A stretch of 64,000 nt of DNA, taken from contig JAVHZZ010000003.1 of assembly GCA_036250195.1 (NCBI GenBank), forward strand, positions 57,990,289 to 58,054,288, in the 5' to 3' direction. The translations under genes and the position numbers were made by a program. The notes beneath the pieces were generated by a model that saw only the letters and a list, made by a program, of their open reading frames with translations, was not told the DNA's origin and did not search any database. Each line of letters begins with the position of its first letter. The first letter of the stretch is position 1. Positions 35,565 through 46,563 of the stretch are shown here, in pieces. Source of the stretch: Mixophyes australis. Its lineage: Eukaryota; Chordata; Amphibia; Anura; Limnodynastidae.

Positions 35565-36010
35565 TCATCATCAGCATTTATTTACAGGGCACCACAAATT
35601 GCACAGCGCCGGACAATCATCACACAGATATGATATACACAAGTACACTAGACATAATAACAGATACCTGGATAATACTTTAACATAATACTAAGTATAT
35701 AAATGTAATTATGCAAGATTGCAATGTAAGGTACAAATCAAGAATTGAGGTGTGCATGAACAATTACAACAATTTCTTGCATTTGAGTAAACAAACAGTA
35801 TAACACTCACACAAAATTCAGCATAAGACATTACAGGGACATAAGAGGTAGATAGAGAAAGGGCAGACATGAGACAGGGGGTAGAAAGGACCCTGTCCTT
35901 AACACTTTACATTCTAGAGGGAGGAAGTAAAAAAAAAAAAACAAATAATAATAAAAAAATAAATAAAAAAAATAAAAATAATAATAATAATAATTATTAT
36001 TATTATTAAA
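35565..36010 (-). mobile_element. L2-like LINE 3' end, minus strand, with AT-rich tract
   Basis: Starts with ATCATTATCATCATCAGC, then ATTTATTTACAGGGC and CACAGCGCCGGACAATCA, the reverse complement of an L2 3' end. It continues to GACCCTGTCCTTAACACTTTAC, the inverse of the GTAAGCTC..GAGCAGGGCC block. An A/AAT-rich low-complexity tract fills 35929-36010. Confidence 0.7.
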
Positions 36011-37300
36011 ATTAATATTAACCAAATTCTGGTAGTTGCATAATTTTATTAAGCACATGTTGGCAATTTTATTAACTTCATGTATAAGATAGTTTATTAT
36101 TTAACAGAGAGAACACACATTTGTGCTGTGTTTCATAATAGAAACTGAAATGGCACAGATAAGCAATCCAAAGCACAAAAAAAGCTTTTATAAACCATTA
36201 ACTACTAGAATTAACATCTGTTGTTTTCAATCCTTACCAAATGTAGAATTGTACTCAGCAATGCCACTTCATTAACTAACTAACTAACTCTTTGGTAGAT
36301 GCATATAAAGGTCAAATTATCTTAGTTCCAAGGAAGGTGGTTTTCAATTACACCATTAGTCAGCAAAAAAAATGTCCTCTTTTGTTTTTTAGTACGTGAG
36401 ACCCGGGATGTAGTAAAACTTGCTATAGTACATGTATTCAAAGCAGCAAGGAAGGCATACTTGGAGTTTTTCATACAACATAATCTTTCAAATGTTTAAA
36501 TATCCCACAGATATACAAATAGACAGAAATTCAATTCATAAATGAGTTTCCATATAATATGAATCAAAAGTGTAGAGTCAAGAAAATTTTGACCCAATCA
36601 AAACAACAAAAAAACAAAACAACTTTTGAACAATGACAATAATAAGTACATTTTTAGAAAAAATGAAACATGGAAGGATGGATTAGGGAGGGATGGACTT
36701 TATGATTAAGCTAAATTTTAAGATACTCTTGAATAAAAGGTCTTTTACTTGCAAAGAATATCTGAGCACTGCTCGTTTTCTTTACAATTAATAAGTACAG
36801 ATCAATGCAACATTGGAGCAAATTTTTAAATTTAATAGATTGCGGTGTTTCGTTGTCATCAATCAGAATGTGTACACATATCTCAAAAAATGCAAAATGG
36901 AAATAGAAATGCAAATTAAATAGTAACAGCCTAATGCTGAGAAAGAAGTGAAGCAGCCAAACATCACCTGTGCTGGGGTCTTGCCAGAGGGTGGGTGTGA
37001 TGAATGTAATAGTCCCAGTCAAGAGTGGGGGGCCCTGAACACCACAATTTTGCTGGCTGGGGGTGTATGTAATGGCTATTAACTTAGGACTGCTGGTTGC
37101 CATGTATGGTACAGAGAATAACTAATGCCCTCCTGAATGTCACCTTCAGAGTTCTCTCCTCCCCCCTTATAGTTGGGGATCTGGTACCTCCTATATTGGA
37201 CTAGGGGATTCTTGCACTTTTTTCAGTTTACTTCTGTAACAACAACAAATAAAAATAAAGTAGACAATTAAAACAATGTCCTGGTAATCAACCTATTTCT
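36011..37300. other. Non-coding, nothing recognised
   Basis: Minus ORF 36711-37103 (130 codons) shows no domain; no splice-flanked exon found. Confidence 0.45.
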
Positions 37301-37303
37301 TAA

Positions 37304-39109
37304 CTAAAAAAACATATATATAGGCACAGCGCTAAAATAAATATAAACATATACAATATTACATAAATATCTAATAAGGTATATATAGTCTCTACCAAAT
37401 TTCACTGAAATACAATTTCTTCAATCGCTTCAGACCATAGCAGAAGACCGTCCAATAGCCATAAAGTGGACATAAATCAATGGTGACAAGTACTGGTCAG
37501 GCTTGAGAAAGTCCACGATACAGTGGACGAAACGCATTGCCGTTTTATAGTATCAGCAATTGGCTGTGAGTAATTGTGACCATCTCTACCTTTACCAACC
37601 AAGCGGTGATCCAGTCCACTTCAATTGATGCGAATGTGCTTTCTATGGACATATTAGGAACACTCTTGTGGTAACTTTGTTTCACACGGATTCCTTACAG
37701 GTGCGCACCTGTTCTCATCATTTTCTCCATAGTGGAGCAAATGCGCTCAGGGGCGCATGCAGGATTGTCAGGTGGGGGGTTCCCCCCCCCCCCCTGACCA
37801 AAAAAACCCAGAAAACCCCAAAACGCGAGAGAGCTGCTGCGCATGCGCCCGTGCAGCAGCTCCGTTTCGGCAGCGCTGTCCTATACAGCAGCCGCTGCAC
37901 TGTCAAAGAAGTGTCCGTGGCGCTGTCAAAGAAGCGTCCGTGGTGGTGCTGTATACAATGCAGCCCCGCTGTGGACGCTTCTTTGACAGCGCCGCGGCTG
38001 CTGTATAGTACAGTGCCGCTATGGTGGCCACTTAGTTAGCGGTGCGCCACTGCGTGCGCCACTGATGCTGACACGCTGATAGTTACAATACGTAGGAGTC
38101 TAGTCGGGACATATCACATCCTATTACATCACCGGTAGACCCTACGGGAATTTTCAAGTGCGTGTCATACACAGTAAACACTGAGTTCATCTTTCAGTCC
38201 GCAGACACCCTCTTCGTCTTTCAGCATTGGCATGTCTGTTCATTGTCTATTTTTGTGTATGCTCAGTCTCCAGTGAAGATCCCACCTATATAGGACTTGT
38301 ACTGAACAAGATATATTTCTATTTTTCACAATAATAGCGCTTTCAAGGCAGTACCACCCAGTACAATATATATGCTGTGCTACCATCTAATTTTAGATGT
38401 TTTCCATTAGTCTCTATGCCATTTGAGACTTTTATTTATGTTTACAGTTTGTGTGATTAATAAATTGTATATGTATACATTTTTATACAATTTTGTATTG
38501 AGTCATGTTCATTTAGGATTCATGCATTTGATTGATATCATATTATTGATACTCATCTTGGGTTGAGTTTTTCCCAGCGCTGTATTTAATCTCTGTATTT
38601 ATTTTCATTATCTCGGGGGTGTTAGCACCACCCCTTTACAGCTGCAGGTAGTTTCTCATCTCTTCAGTGTGAAATTTATTTCAGCGCCATAAGGTTTTTT
38701 TAGTGTGTGGTTTGACGAGTACTGGTCAGTCTACTGGTCTCCTAGGAGACGTGAGGTGTTAAGAATAACGATCAACATAAACACAAGTTGCATTTATAAC
38801 AGTCTGCACTATGATGTTTTCTCTGTGACTTTTTCTTCCCCTACATATAACGTCACGGGAATACATGAGAAATAAAGAATGACTCTCCGTCATCATCTAT
38901 TATGGTTCTAGAATGACCAGTACTTGTCACCATCGGTTTATGTCCACTTTCTGGCTATTGGACGGTCTTCTGCTATGGTCTGAAGCGATTGAAGAAAGTG
39001 TATTTCAGTGAAATTTGGTATAGACTATATATACATCATTAGATATTTATGTAATATTGTATATGTTTATATTTATTTGAGCGCCGTGCCTATATATATG
39101 TTTTTTTAG
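37304..39109. mobile_element. 1.8-kb element with 196-bp inverted arms
   Basis: The arms 37304-37499 and 38914-39109 are inverted copies of equal length; their tips are CTAAAAAAACATATATATAG and its inverse. The triplet TAA flanks both sides (37301-37303 and 39110-39112). No transposase is present. It holds a CGAAACGC hairpin (37503-37534) and a nested hAT element (37748-38064). The arms differ at scattered positions (CATCGG for CATTGA, GCGCCG for GCGCTG), so they have been diverging for some time. Confidence 0.88.
37748..38064. mobile_element. hAT MITE nested in the 1.8-kb element
   Basis: Left end CAGGGGCGCATGCAGG, right end GCGTGCGCCACTG (preceded by a second copy of GTGCGCCACTG). The interior is GC-rich with the inverted pair GCGCTGTCAAAGAAGCGTCC. 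A clean 8-bp duplication was not found. ORFs 37668-38039 are chance frames. Confidence 0.7.
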
Positions 39110-39659
39110 TAATTAGATTTTAACTCATTGGTGGATCAGAGTTTTTATATAGGTGGCTGCTGTCTTATTCTGTACATTTTGAGGTTTGCGCTGGAGACAC
39201 CTTTTCCATTATTTTATATTTCTTAACTAATCCTTGATTTTCCCTTGATCCAACAGAATATATTGATATTTAAGAAAATCCACACAATAAACCATACTAA
39301 AAATACTGGGATAAAATTCAATGTGATATGCTCATAGGAAAGATTCTTATATAGCCTCTACTCTGAGTTCTAGTTGGTTACAAATGTCATCCATTTACAA
39401 TACATTTACCATGAATATTTTATTATTACTGCAGTCCCATAACTCCCCTTGGAAATAATGTCAACAAGTTTATGGTGTATTTTCCCAATGATAGACTCCA
39501 TTGCTGATCACTGCAATTTGGGGAAATGAAAAATAGGACAACAAGAACAGTAAAATACAGTGTTATACAAGGTGGTTTCAACGCTTACACACTGGCATTG
39601 CCAGAAGAGGGACACTATACAGCAGATTGGTAAGAGAGTTTGTGACCTATACATATGGT
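39110..39659. other. Non-coding, nothing recognised
   Basis: No boundary or exon seen. Confidence 0.45.
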
Positions 39660-39666
39660 TTTATTC

Positions 39667-39700
<34 letters not shown>

Positions 39701-40440
39701 AAATCTTTTTTTATAGGGCGCCACTAGGTGTCAGCATACAACGGAGCCCAAGAGGGAGGGCGCGGAAGACAGGGAGACCCTCAGAGGGGGGAGGTGGGAG
39801 CGAGATGGGACGGGAGGTGGAGGATCCTCGAGTAGGAGGGCTAGGTAACTGGAGAGCACAGTTAGAAGTGGTGGAAACAGGAGGAGAGATGGCCCTGCTC
39901 AGAGGAGCGTACAATCTAGGGGGTGGGGTGGACAGACAGAGAGACGCAGGGGAGAGAGGGAGAGTAGGGGGAACGGAGGCAGGGAAGGGGAATGAAGGGG
40001 GAGAGGCAGAAGATACGGTAGGAAGTTAAGTGGGAGACTGAAAGGCTTTAAGAAAAAGGTGGGTTTTTAAAGTCCGTTTGAAACTAGACAGATTAGGGGA
40101 AGTTCTCATGGAGGGAGGGAGCTTGTTCCAGTGGAGGGGGGCAGCGCAGGAGAAGTCTTGGATACACGCGTGGGAGGAGGTTATAAGGGGGGAAGAGAGG
40201 CAACGGTCATAGGCAGAACGGAGAGGGTGGGATGGAGCGTGAATAGAGAGGAGGGTGGAGATGTAGGGTGCAGTGGAGTTGTCGAGGGCCTTGTATGTGA
40301 GTGTGAGAAGCTTAAACAGGATTCTGAAGGGGAATGGGAGCTAGTGAAGGGCTAGGTAGAGGGGCGAGACAGAAGAGGAGCGTCGAGAAAGGAAAATAAG
40401 TCTAGCGGCAGCTAGACTTATTATAATAGAGTGCTTATAT
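39660..40440 (-). pseudogene. 5'-truncated L2 LINE: RT C-terminus and 3' UTR
   Basis: Read on the minus strand from 40440, the sequence encodes LPFPFRILFKLLTLTYKAL, then CAAPLHWNKLPPSMR and LSSFKRTLKTHLF. This order (FRI.FK.L.LTYKAL, then P.LWN.LP, then FK..LKTHLF) is the conserved C-terminal end of L2/CR1 LINE reverse transcriptases. A stop replaces the tryptophan just before LPFPFR. The 3' UTR carries CTAGATTGTACGCTCC and GAGCAGGGCC and ends in (AAT)n at 39700-39668. ORF frames on the plus strand here are shadows. Confidence 0.88.
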
Positions 40441-40494
40441 ATAGTGTGGAAGTGATATGTATATATAATAACTATATGGGTCACTAGGCATTGC

Positions 40495-40550
40495 CAGGGC
40501 CACCTTAACTACATTATGGGCTCCCAGGCAGTGCAGTGCACCGGGGCCCC

Positions 40551-40595
<45 letters not shown>

Positions 40596-40636
40596 TGTGT
40601 GTAAAAAAAAAATATATATGTATGTAAGAAAAAGTG

Positions 40637-40684
<48 letters not shown>

Positions 40685-40990
40685 CACTTTTTTTTACATA
40701 TATATATATAGGGGCCCCCTTAACTTACCTTAAGTCCGATCCCCTTCTCTTCTTTTTTCCGCGCTGCTGAGTCTCTTCTGCGCTCCTCCGTGCTGTGCTT
40801 GCAGTGAATGCTGGGTGTGACATCAAGCCCAAAATCCACTGCGAGCACAGAATGGAAGAGGGGACCAGGGAGGGAACCGGATCGCCGCTTACGTGACCGG
40901 ATTTTTTTTTCAGCGCTGTCTCGGACGGGCCCCCTTGCCCGCAGGACCTCGGGCACCTGTCTATTGTGCCCAATGGAAGAGACGGCCCTG
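40495..40990. mobile_element. hAT element with palindromic (TA)n core
   Basis: Left end CAGGGCCACCTTAACTACAT, right end GGAAGAGACGGCCCTG; flanks GGCATTGC (40487-40494) and GGCGTTGC (40991-40998) agree at 7 of 8 positions. Between 40555 and 40710 lie two (TA)n tracts separated by AAGTGATTT and followed by AAATCACTT, an inverted pair that would fold into a long hairpin. Confidence 0.9.
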
Positions 40991-40998
40991 GGCGTTGC

Positions 40999-41859
40999 AC
41001 GAGTTCAATGTGTAATGTGTAGCAGTTTTTATATATTATCAAATTATTTTGTAAATAGAACAAAAATGCAATTTACAAAAAAAGATATGTTGCTTTGTTG
41101 TGTCGTCGTTATGTCGCGTTGTGGCGAGGTTTCCTTCCAGCAGTTAAACAATTGTTTACCACCAAAACATTATGTTTTCAATATTTGTTACTCTGTCGCT
41201 TTGTCGCATTGTTGCTATGTGGTCTAAAAGGTTACTTTTCCAATACTAAATAACTATGTAAGCTTTGGTAGCTTTATCTTGAAAACTGTGAAGGATATTC
41301 ACTAACACACAAATAAACAAACTTATTTTATGTGTATATATATATATAAATTGTGTGAAAGTACTGAATTTAATGTTCACATTATTCACATACAATGTAG
41401 AAAATGTGCAGTATAAATGTTATATCTCTATTTGTATTTGACTTTCAAAAGTGCAGTTAATGTTTGGTGTGTGAAAGTGATATATACACATATTATTCTT
41501 TTTTTGCTCTGCCATGCACTCTCTGATACTTTCCACTCACATATAGCATGATGACATGTGCAATCCAGTAACGCCAAGGATGTGCCATTTTATTTTGTAC
41601 TATGATGTATCGCACCAGTGTGCTTGTCTTTACTGGTCATTTGTTGAATATAGTATGTTGAGCACATAACATGTTTTGGATCCACATCAGCTGTAAGCAG
41701 GAATACTGTCTATCTTCAAGGGGCCAGATCCAAAGAAGGTAATCTCAACAATTATTTTTTAGGGAGACAACCTCTTCTACACAAAAATCAATATGATACT
41801 CTATTTGTAGGGAAAACCAAAACAATAGAAATATAACATGTAGAGGCAAGTGGGAATAG
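40999..41859. other. Non-coding with a short CpG-bearing stretch
   Basis: At 41088-41222 the phrases GTTGCTTTGTTGTGTCGTC and CTGTCGCTTTGTCGCATTGT repeat the TGTCG motif; origin unknown. The rest is AT-rich. Confidence 0.45.
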
Positions 41860-42754
41860 GGTTGGGGCACATCACAAAAAAAGATGAGATTGATTATCAC
41901 TTTAATTTGCATTTATTTACCATCTAAACAGCAATTAACATTATTGATGAAAGGTTTGACTTGGAAAGCTTTCCACAAGATGTTGGAGTGTTTCTGTGGA
42001 AATTTGTGCCCATTCATCCTGTAGAGCATTTATGAGGTCAGGCACTGATGTTGGACTAGAAGTTCAATCTCCGTTCCAGCAATCCCAAAGATGTTCGATG
42101 GGATTGAGGTCAAGGCTCTGTGTGGGACAGTCAAGGTCTTCCACACCAAACTCATCAAACCATGTCTTTGTAGTCCTTGGTTTGTGCACTGGGGCACAGT
42201 AATGTTGGAATAGAAAAGTGCCTTCCCTAAACTCTTTCCACAAAGTTGTAAGCATAGCATTGTCCAAAATGACTAGGTATGCTGAAGCATTAAGTTTGCC
42301 CTTTATGGGAGAAAAAGGGCCTAGCCCAAACCCTGAATACCAGCCCCATACTATTATCCCTCTTCCACGAAACTTCACAGTTGGCATAATGCAGTCAGGC
42401 AAGTAACATTCTCCCGGCATCCGCCAAACCCAGACTCACAGATCTGACTGCCAAACAGAAGCATGATTCATCACTCTACAGAACACGTTTCCAATGTCAC
42501 TTACGTGACCATGGAATATCCAGAAGGGATGAAATTTCACGAGCTGTCTTATTGCAAAGGTGGCATCCTATCACAGTACCACGATTGAAGTCACTGAGCT
42601 GTTCAGAATGACCCATTTTGTAACACAAATGTTTGCAACTGGAGACTGCATGGCTAGGTGCTTGATTTTATACACCTCTGGCATCAGGTCTGATTGAAAC
42701 ATCTCAATTCAATAATTAACAGATGTAGCCAAATATGTTTCTCCATATAGTGTA
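41860..42754 (-). pseudogene. Dead Tc1-like transposon
   Basis: On the minus strand a 5' end with ATGGAGAAACATATTTGGC is followed by a start MGHSEQLSDF and a helix-turn-helix-like part, then by a gap and SDES, where the first catalytic Asp of Tc1 transposases lies. The ORF 42420-42064 then reads [20 protein letters not shown] and [12 protein letters not shown]. In active relatives the second catalytic Asp follows LFQH; here it is Tyr, and stop codons interrupt the N-terminal half. The Glu of NPIEHLW is kept. The right boundary is fixed by TA at 42753-42754; the left is approximate. Confidence 0.88.
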
Positions 42755-43689
42755 TTTGTTGAATTAACCAGATATTTTAAGACATCATCATAAGAGATAT
42801 TTTGCATATAAGAGCATGAAATCATGTAAATTATCTGGCACTCTAACTATATGATCAATATACTGAGGCTCTCCAGATACTTGGTACCCCCTGGGAGGAA
42901 AGTACAGAGGTGAGAGTCCTCTATGAGTGATGAACAGATGAATACATTTGACATCAATTTATTTAAATGTGGAGTTGAATATCCATCAAATGTACTAATG
43001 AATGTGATTTTCACGCTCTATAATCTAAAGGCTCCATATTTTGAGAGCTTTTATAAAGTGCTCAAGGAGACTTTAGGTCTATTTGCTATTGAGACTCTGT
43101 AACTGGAAAAAATAAACCATACTAAACTAAACTAAAAACTAGGACTGCTCAAAGGTAGCCATTAAACAACTTACTTCTGATGATTGTTATCACGTTGACT
43201 GAGGGAGAGGAATTGTAATTAGAAATATGCAGGATTATTTGATAAATAGTGAATGGCAATTAAGTGATGCAACATTTTCTATGAAATTGTCAAATTATCC
43301 CACTTGTTATACCATTCCAAACAGGAAAAATACTGAATGGTACACTGGCCAAAGGACTAATATCCAAACAATAATGGTAATTTTGTTCAATCCTGACATT
43401 CCTATTAACATCTTCCTATCTTCCTAAAATTCACAAATCACTAATTGATTAAACTGAGTTATCAGATAATTTCAGATGTAGAGTCTCACATCTAATACAG
43501 AATTATTTTTTTATGTTGATTACTTTTTGATTACAGCCTTGCACTGTCTCCATGAGATTGCAATTGAGGGACACTACTGATGTACTTAATAAGTTATCCC
43601 TTATTAAATGGATATCTGGTTGTCATTGACTGACGCACGGTGACTAGGCTTTTACACTAAAATTTCACATAAGGAAGATATCCTTGCAG
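42755..43689. other. Non-coding, nothing recognised
   Basis: No boundary or exon seen. Confidence 0.45.
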
Positions 43690-44026
43690 TTCAGCTTTAT
43701 CTTTACCAAGATTATTTATTTTTGCTATTACCATAGATCTGTATGGTTCACAGTGCTCCATAGCACCATACAGTTGGGAAAACAGGACATACATAAAACA
43801 GGAACATACAAGTTAGACAAAATAAATGCAGTCAAGAAAACAAAGGGTAGGCAGGACCCTGTTCATGAAAAATGTTATATACTAAGTGGAAGAGGGCACA
43901 GCTGCACCAAGAGGAGTGAGAATGGTTTAGAGTGGAGATTGGAACAGATGTTAGATTGCATTACTGTGAGAATAATCAGTGGGGGTATTGTAAGTTCTAA
44001 TAAATAGAAGGGTTTTCTCTACTTAA

Positions 44027-44114
44027 AACGGAAATGCCAACAGCCAAAGACTTTACTAAGTCGTTTAACAGGCTGTACAGTTTTACATTAGACACGGCTG
44101 CTGGCATTGCCACT
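44027..44114. mobile_element. Tiny TTAA-flanked foldback element
   Basis: Arms AACGGAAATGCCAACAGCC and GGCTGCTGGCATTGCCACT are inverted copies, flanked by TTAA on both sides (44023-44026 and 44115-44118). The TTAA target is typical of piggyBac and Kolobok elements. It sits in the 3' region of the L2 LINE. Confidence 0.5.
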
Positions 44115-45854
44115 TTAAATACAGAAAAGTGGAAGTAGCTATGCAAACTGATGTGAATAGAAACTGCCATCTTTGCCAGGGTTCGGGATGTACCAGAAGC
44201 AGGTCAGCGATGTAGATTGTCATTTTTATGCTAAGTCTGCATTTGCTTTCTATAGTGATTTTGTAAATCCAATTTTTTTTGTCGGTGTTGTCGTCGTCTA
44301 TAACATCACACTCGTCATTTCGTACCCAACCCGGTGTTTTTGAGGCTTTGTATTAAAGAGTGAGTAATTTGAATTGGATTCTGGAGGACACAGGGAGTCA
44401 GTGTAGGGACTTGCAAAGTGGTGCAGCAGATGTGGAGCGGTGAGAGAGGAAGATCAATCTTGCAGCAGCATTTAGGATGGATTAAAGTAGGGACACATGA
44501 GTGGGGGAATGCCAGATAGCAAGATGTTGCAGTAATCAAGACGGGAGATGATTAAATAATAGATAAGAGCTTTGGTAGCATGGTGGGTAAGAAAAGGGCA
44601 TATTCTGGCATTGTTTCTAAGGTAGAGTCGACAGGAATGGGAGAGAAACTGGATGTGAGGAATAAAGCAGAGGGCAGAGACAAGTGTGACTGAAAAGACA
44701 GTGGGTTTGGGGGACTGAAGAAATTGTGGTGTCAGTGATGATGAGAGAGATATTAGGCGAAGGTGGTGATTCTGAGAAGAGGGAAGATGACAAGTTTTGA
44801 TTTGCTGTAGGTAACATTGGGATATCCATGTGGAACTAGCAGAAAGACAGTTGGTTACACAAGTTAATATAGAAGGGGAGAGGTCAGGGGAAGAGATATA
44901 GATTTTGTTGTCATCAACATAGTGGTGGTACTATAGACCCAATGAGCAAATTAGTTCCGCAAGAAAGAGGTGTACAGTGATAAAACTAAAGTGTCAAGAA
45001 CAGAGACTTGTGGGACCCTAACAGATAGTATTAGTGGAGGGGATGATAAGCCAGAGGCATAAACAGTTAAGGAGCTGTTTGATAGGTTTGAAGTGAAACA
45101 TGAATGAACTCTGTCATGATGGCCAATTGAGTGAAGGGTGTGTAGGAGATGAGGGTGGTCAATATTCTCAAAATTAGCAGAGAGGTCCAGGAGGATGAGT
45201 ATGGAGAAATCACTCTTAGAATTTTCTGTAAGTAGATCATTGATCACTTTCGTGAGTGCAGTTTCAGTGGCATGTTGGGGGCTGAAGTCTGATTGCAGTG
45301 AGTCAAGAATGAGAGAGAAAGTGAGACAGGATGTTGTACACCAGTAGCTCAAGTAGTTTGGAGGAAAAGGGAAGAAGAGAAATAGGGCAATAGTTGGAAA
45401 GAATGGCTGGAGCTACAGATGGTTGATTTAGAATTGGTGAGATAAATGCATTGTTTAAAAGAGGATGGAAATGTGCCAGTGGAGAGAGACATGTTAAAGA
45501 GGTGAGTTAGAGATCAGCATGCAGTATAGTAGAGGGATCTGAGAAGTTGAGAAGGAATAATGTTGATTGTAGAGTGAGATAATGAGATGAGTACAGATAC
45601 TTCATCTTCGGTTATTGGAGAGAATGCATTGAGGGTGGATTAGGGAGTGTAGGAGAAGGAGGGTAGAGGATGGAGTGTGTGGAATTTGGAATAAATAAAA
45701 ATCTTATTGAATTGTGTCAATTTTGTCTTTGAGGTACCGTATTTTTCGCTCCATAAGACGCACCTGACTATTAGACGCACCTAGTTTTAGAGAGGGAAAA
45801 CATACACTGGCCCCTTCACTCACACAAAATACACTGGCCCCTTCACTCACACTC

Positions 45855-46275
45855 ACCAACACACACACACACACACACACACACTATATTAACACACTGA
45901 TCCCCACTCTTAGACACACATGCTATGTTAGCACACTGGCACACACACACTATAGCCTCCAGCACACACACACTATAGCCTCCAGCACACACACACAGTA
46001 TAGCCTCCAGCACACACACAAACAGTATAGTCTCCAGCACACACACAGTATAGCCTCCAGAACACACACAAACAGTATAGTCTCCAGCACACACACAGTA
46101 TAGTCTCCAGCACACACACAGTATAGTCTCCAGCACACACACAGTATAGCCTCCAGCACACACACAGTATAGCCTCCAGCACACACACAGTATAATCTCC
46201 AGCACACACACAGTATAGTCTCCAGCACACACACAGTATAGCCTCCAGCACACACACACAAACACTATAGCCTTA
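45855..46275. repeat. CA-rich minisatellite, about 20-bp units
   Basis: About 18 tandem copies of ACACACAGTATAGCCTCCAG with variants (AACAGTATAGTCTCC). It gives spurious cysteine-rich ORFs on the minus strand (46265-45843). Confidence 0.93.
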
Positions 46276-46315
46276 TCTTATTCCCTCAGGTGTCTTCAGC
46301 GCTGCGGATCCTCCT

Positions 46316-46563
46316 GAAGGAAGGAAGAAAATAAAACTTACATGTCCAGCGTGGAGAAGCGGGTCCCGGCCAGGCTGCAGATCCTCCTGAGCGTCCGTCC
46401 CCCTGCCTATCTGTGAGGACCTAGCTATCACATGGGATGTCCCATATAATAGCTAGGTCCTCACAGATAGGCAGGGGGACGGACGCTCAGGAGGATCTGC
46501 AGCCTGGCCTAGACCCGCTTCTCCACGCTGGACATGTAAGTTTTATTTTCTTCCTTCCTTTCT
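46316..46563. repeat. Near-perfect 248-bp palindrome
   Basis: Left arm from GAAGGAAGGAAGAAAATAAA through GAGGACCTAGCTAT is repeated inverted on the right, with centre ATGGGATGTCCCAT. Differences between the arms are only a few bases (GGTCCCGGCC against GGCCTAGACC). It is the interior of the TA-flanked MITE. Confidence 0.93.

Noticed and set aside
39655..40029. Plus-strand ORF rich in Gly/Arg/Glu
   Set aside because: It is the complement of the L2 3' region, where the minus strand encodes recognisable RT residues.
44315..44829. Minus-strand ORFs as separate small genes
   Set aside because: They are broken pieces of the L2 reverse transcriptase region.
45843..46265. Cysteine-rich 140-codon ORF repeats (CVCAGGYTV-type)
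   Set aside because: Open in three frames because of the CA-rich tandem repeat; not a gene.
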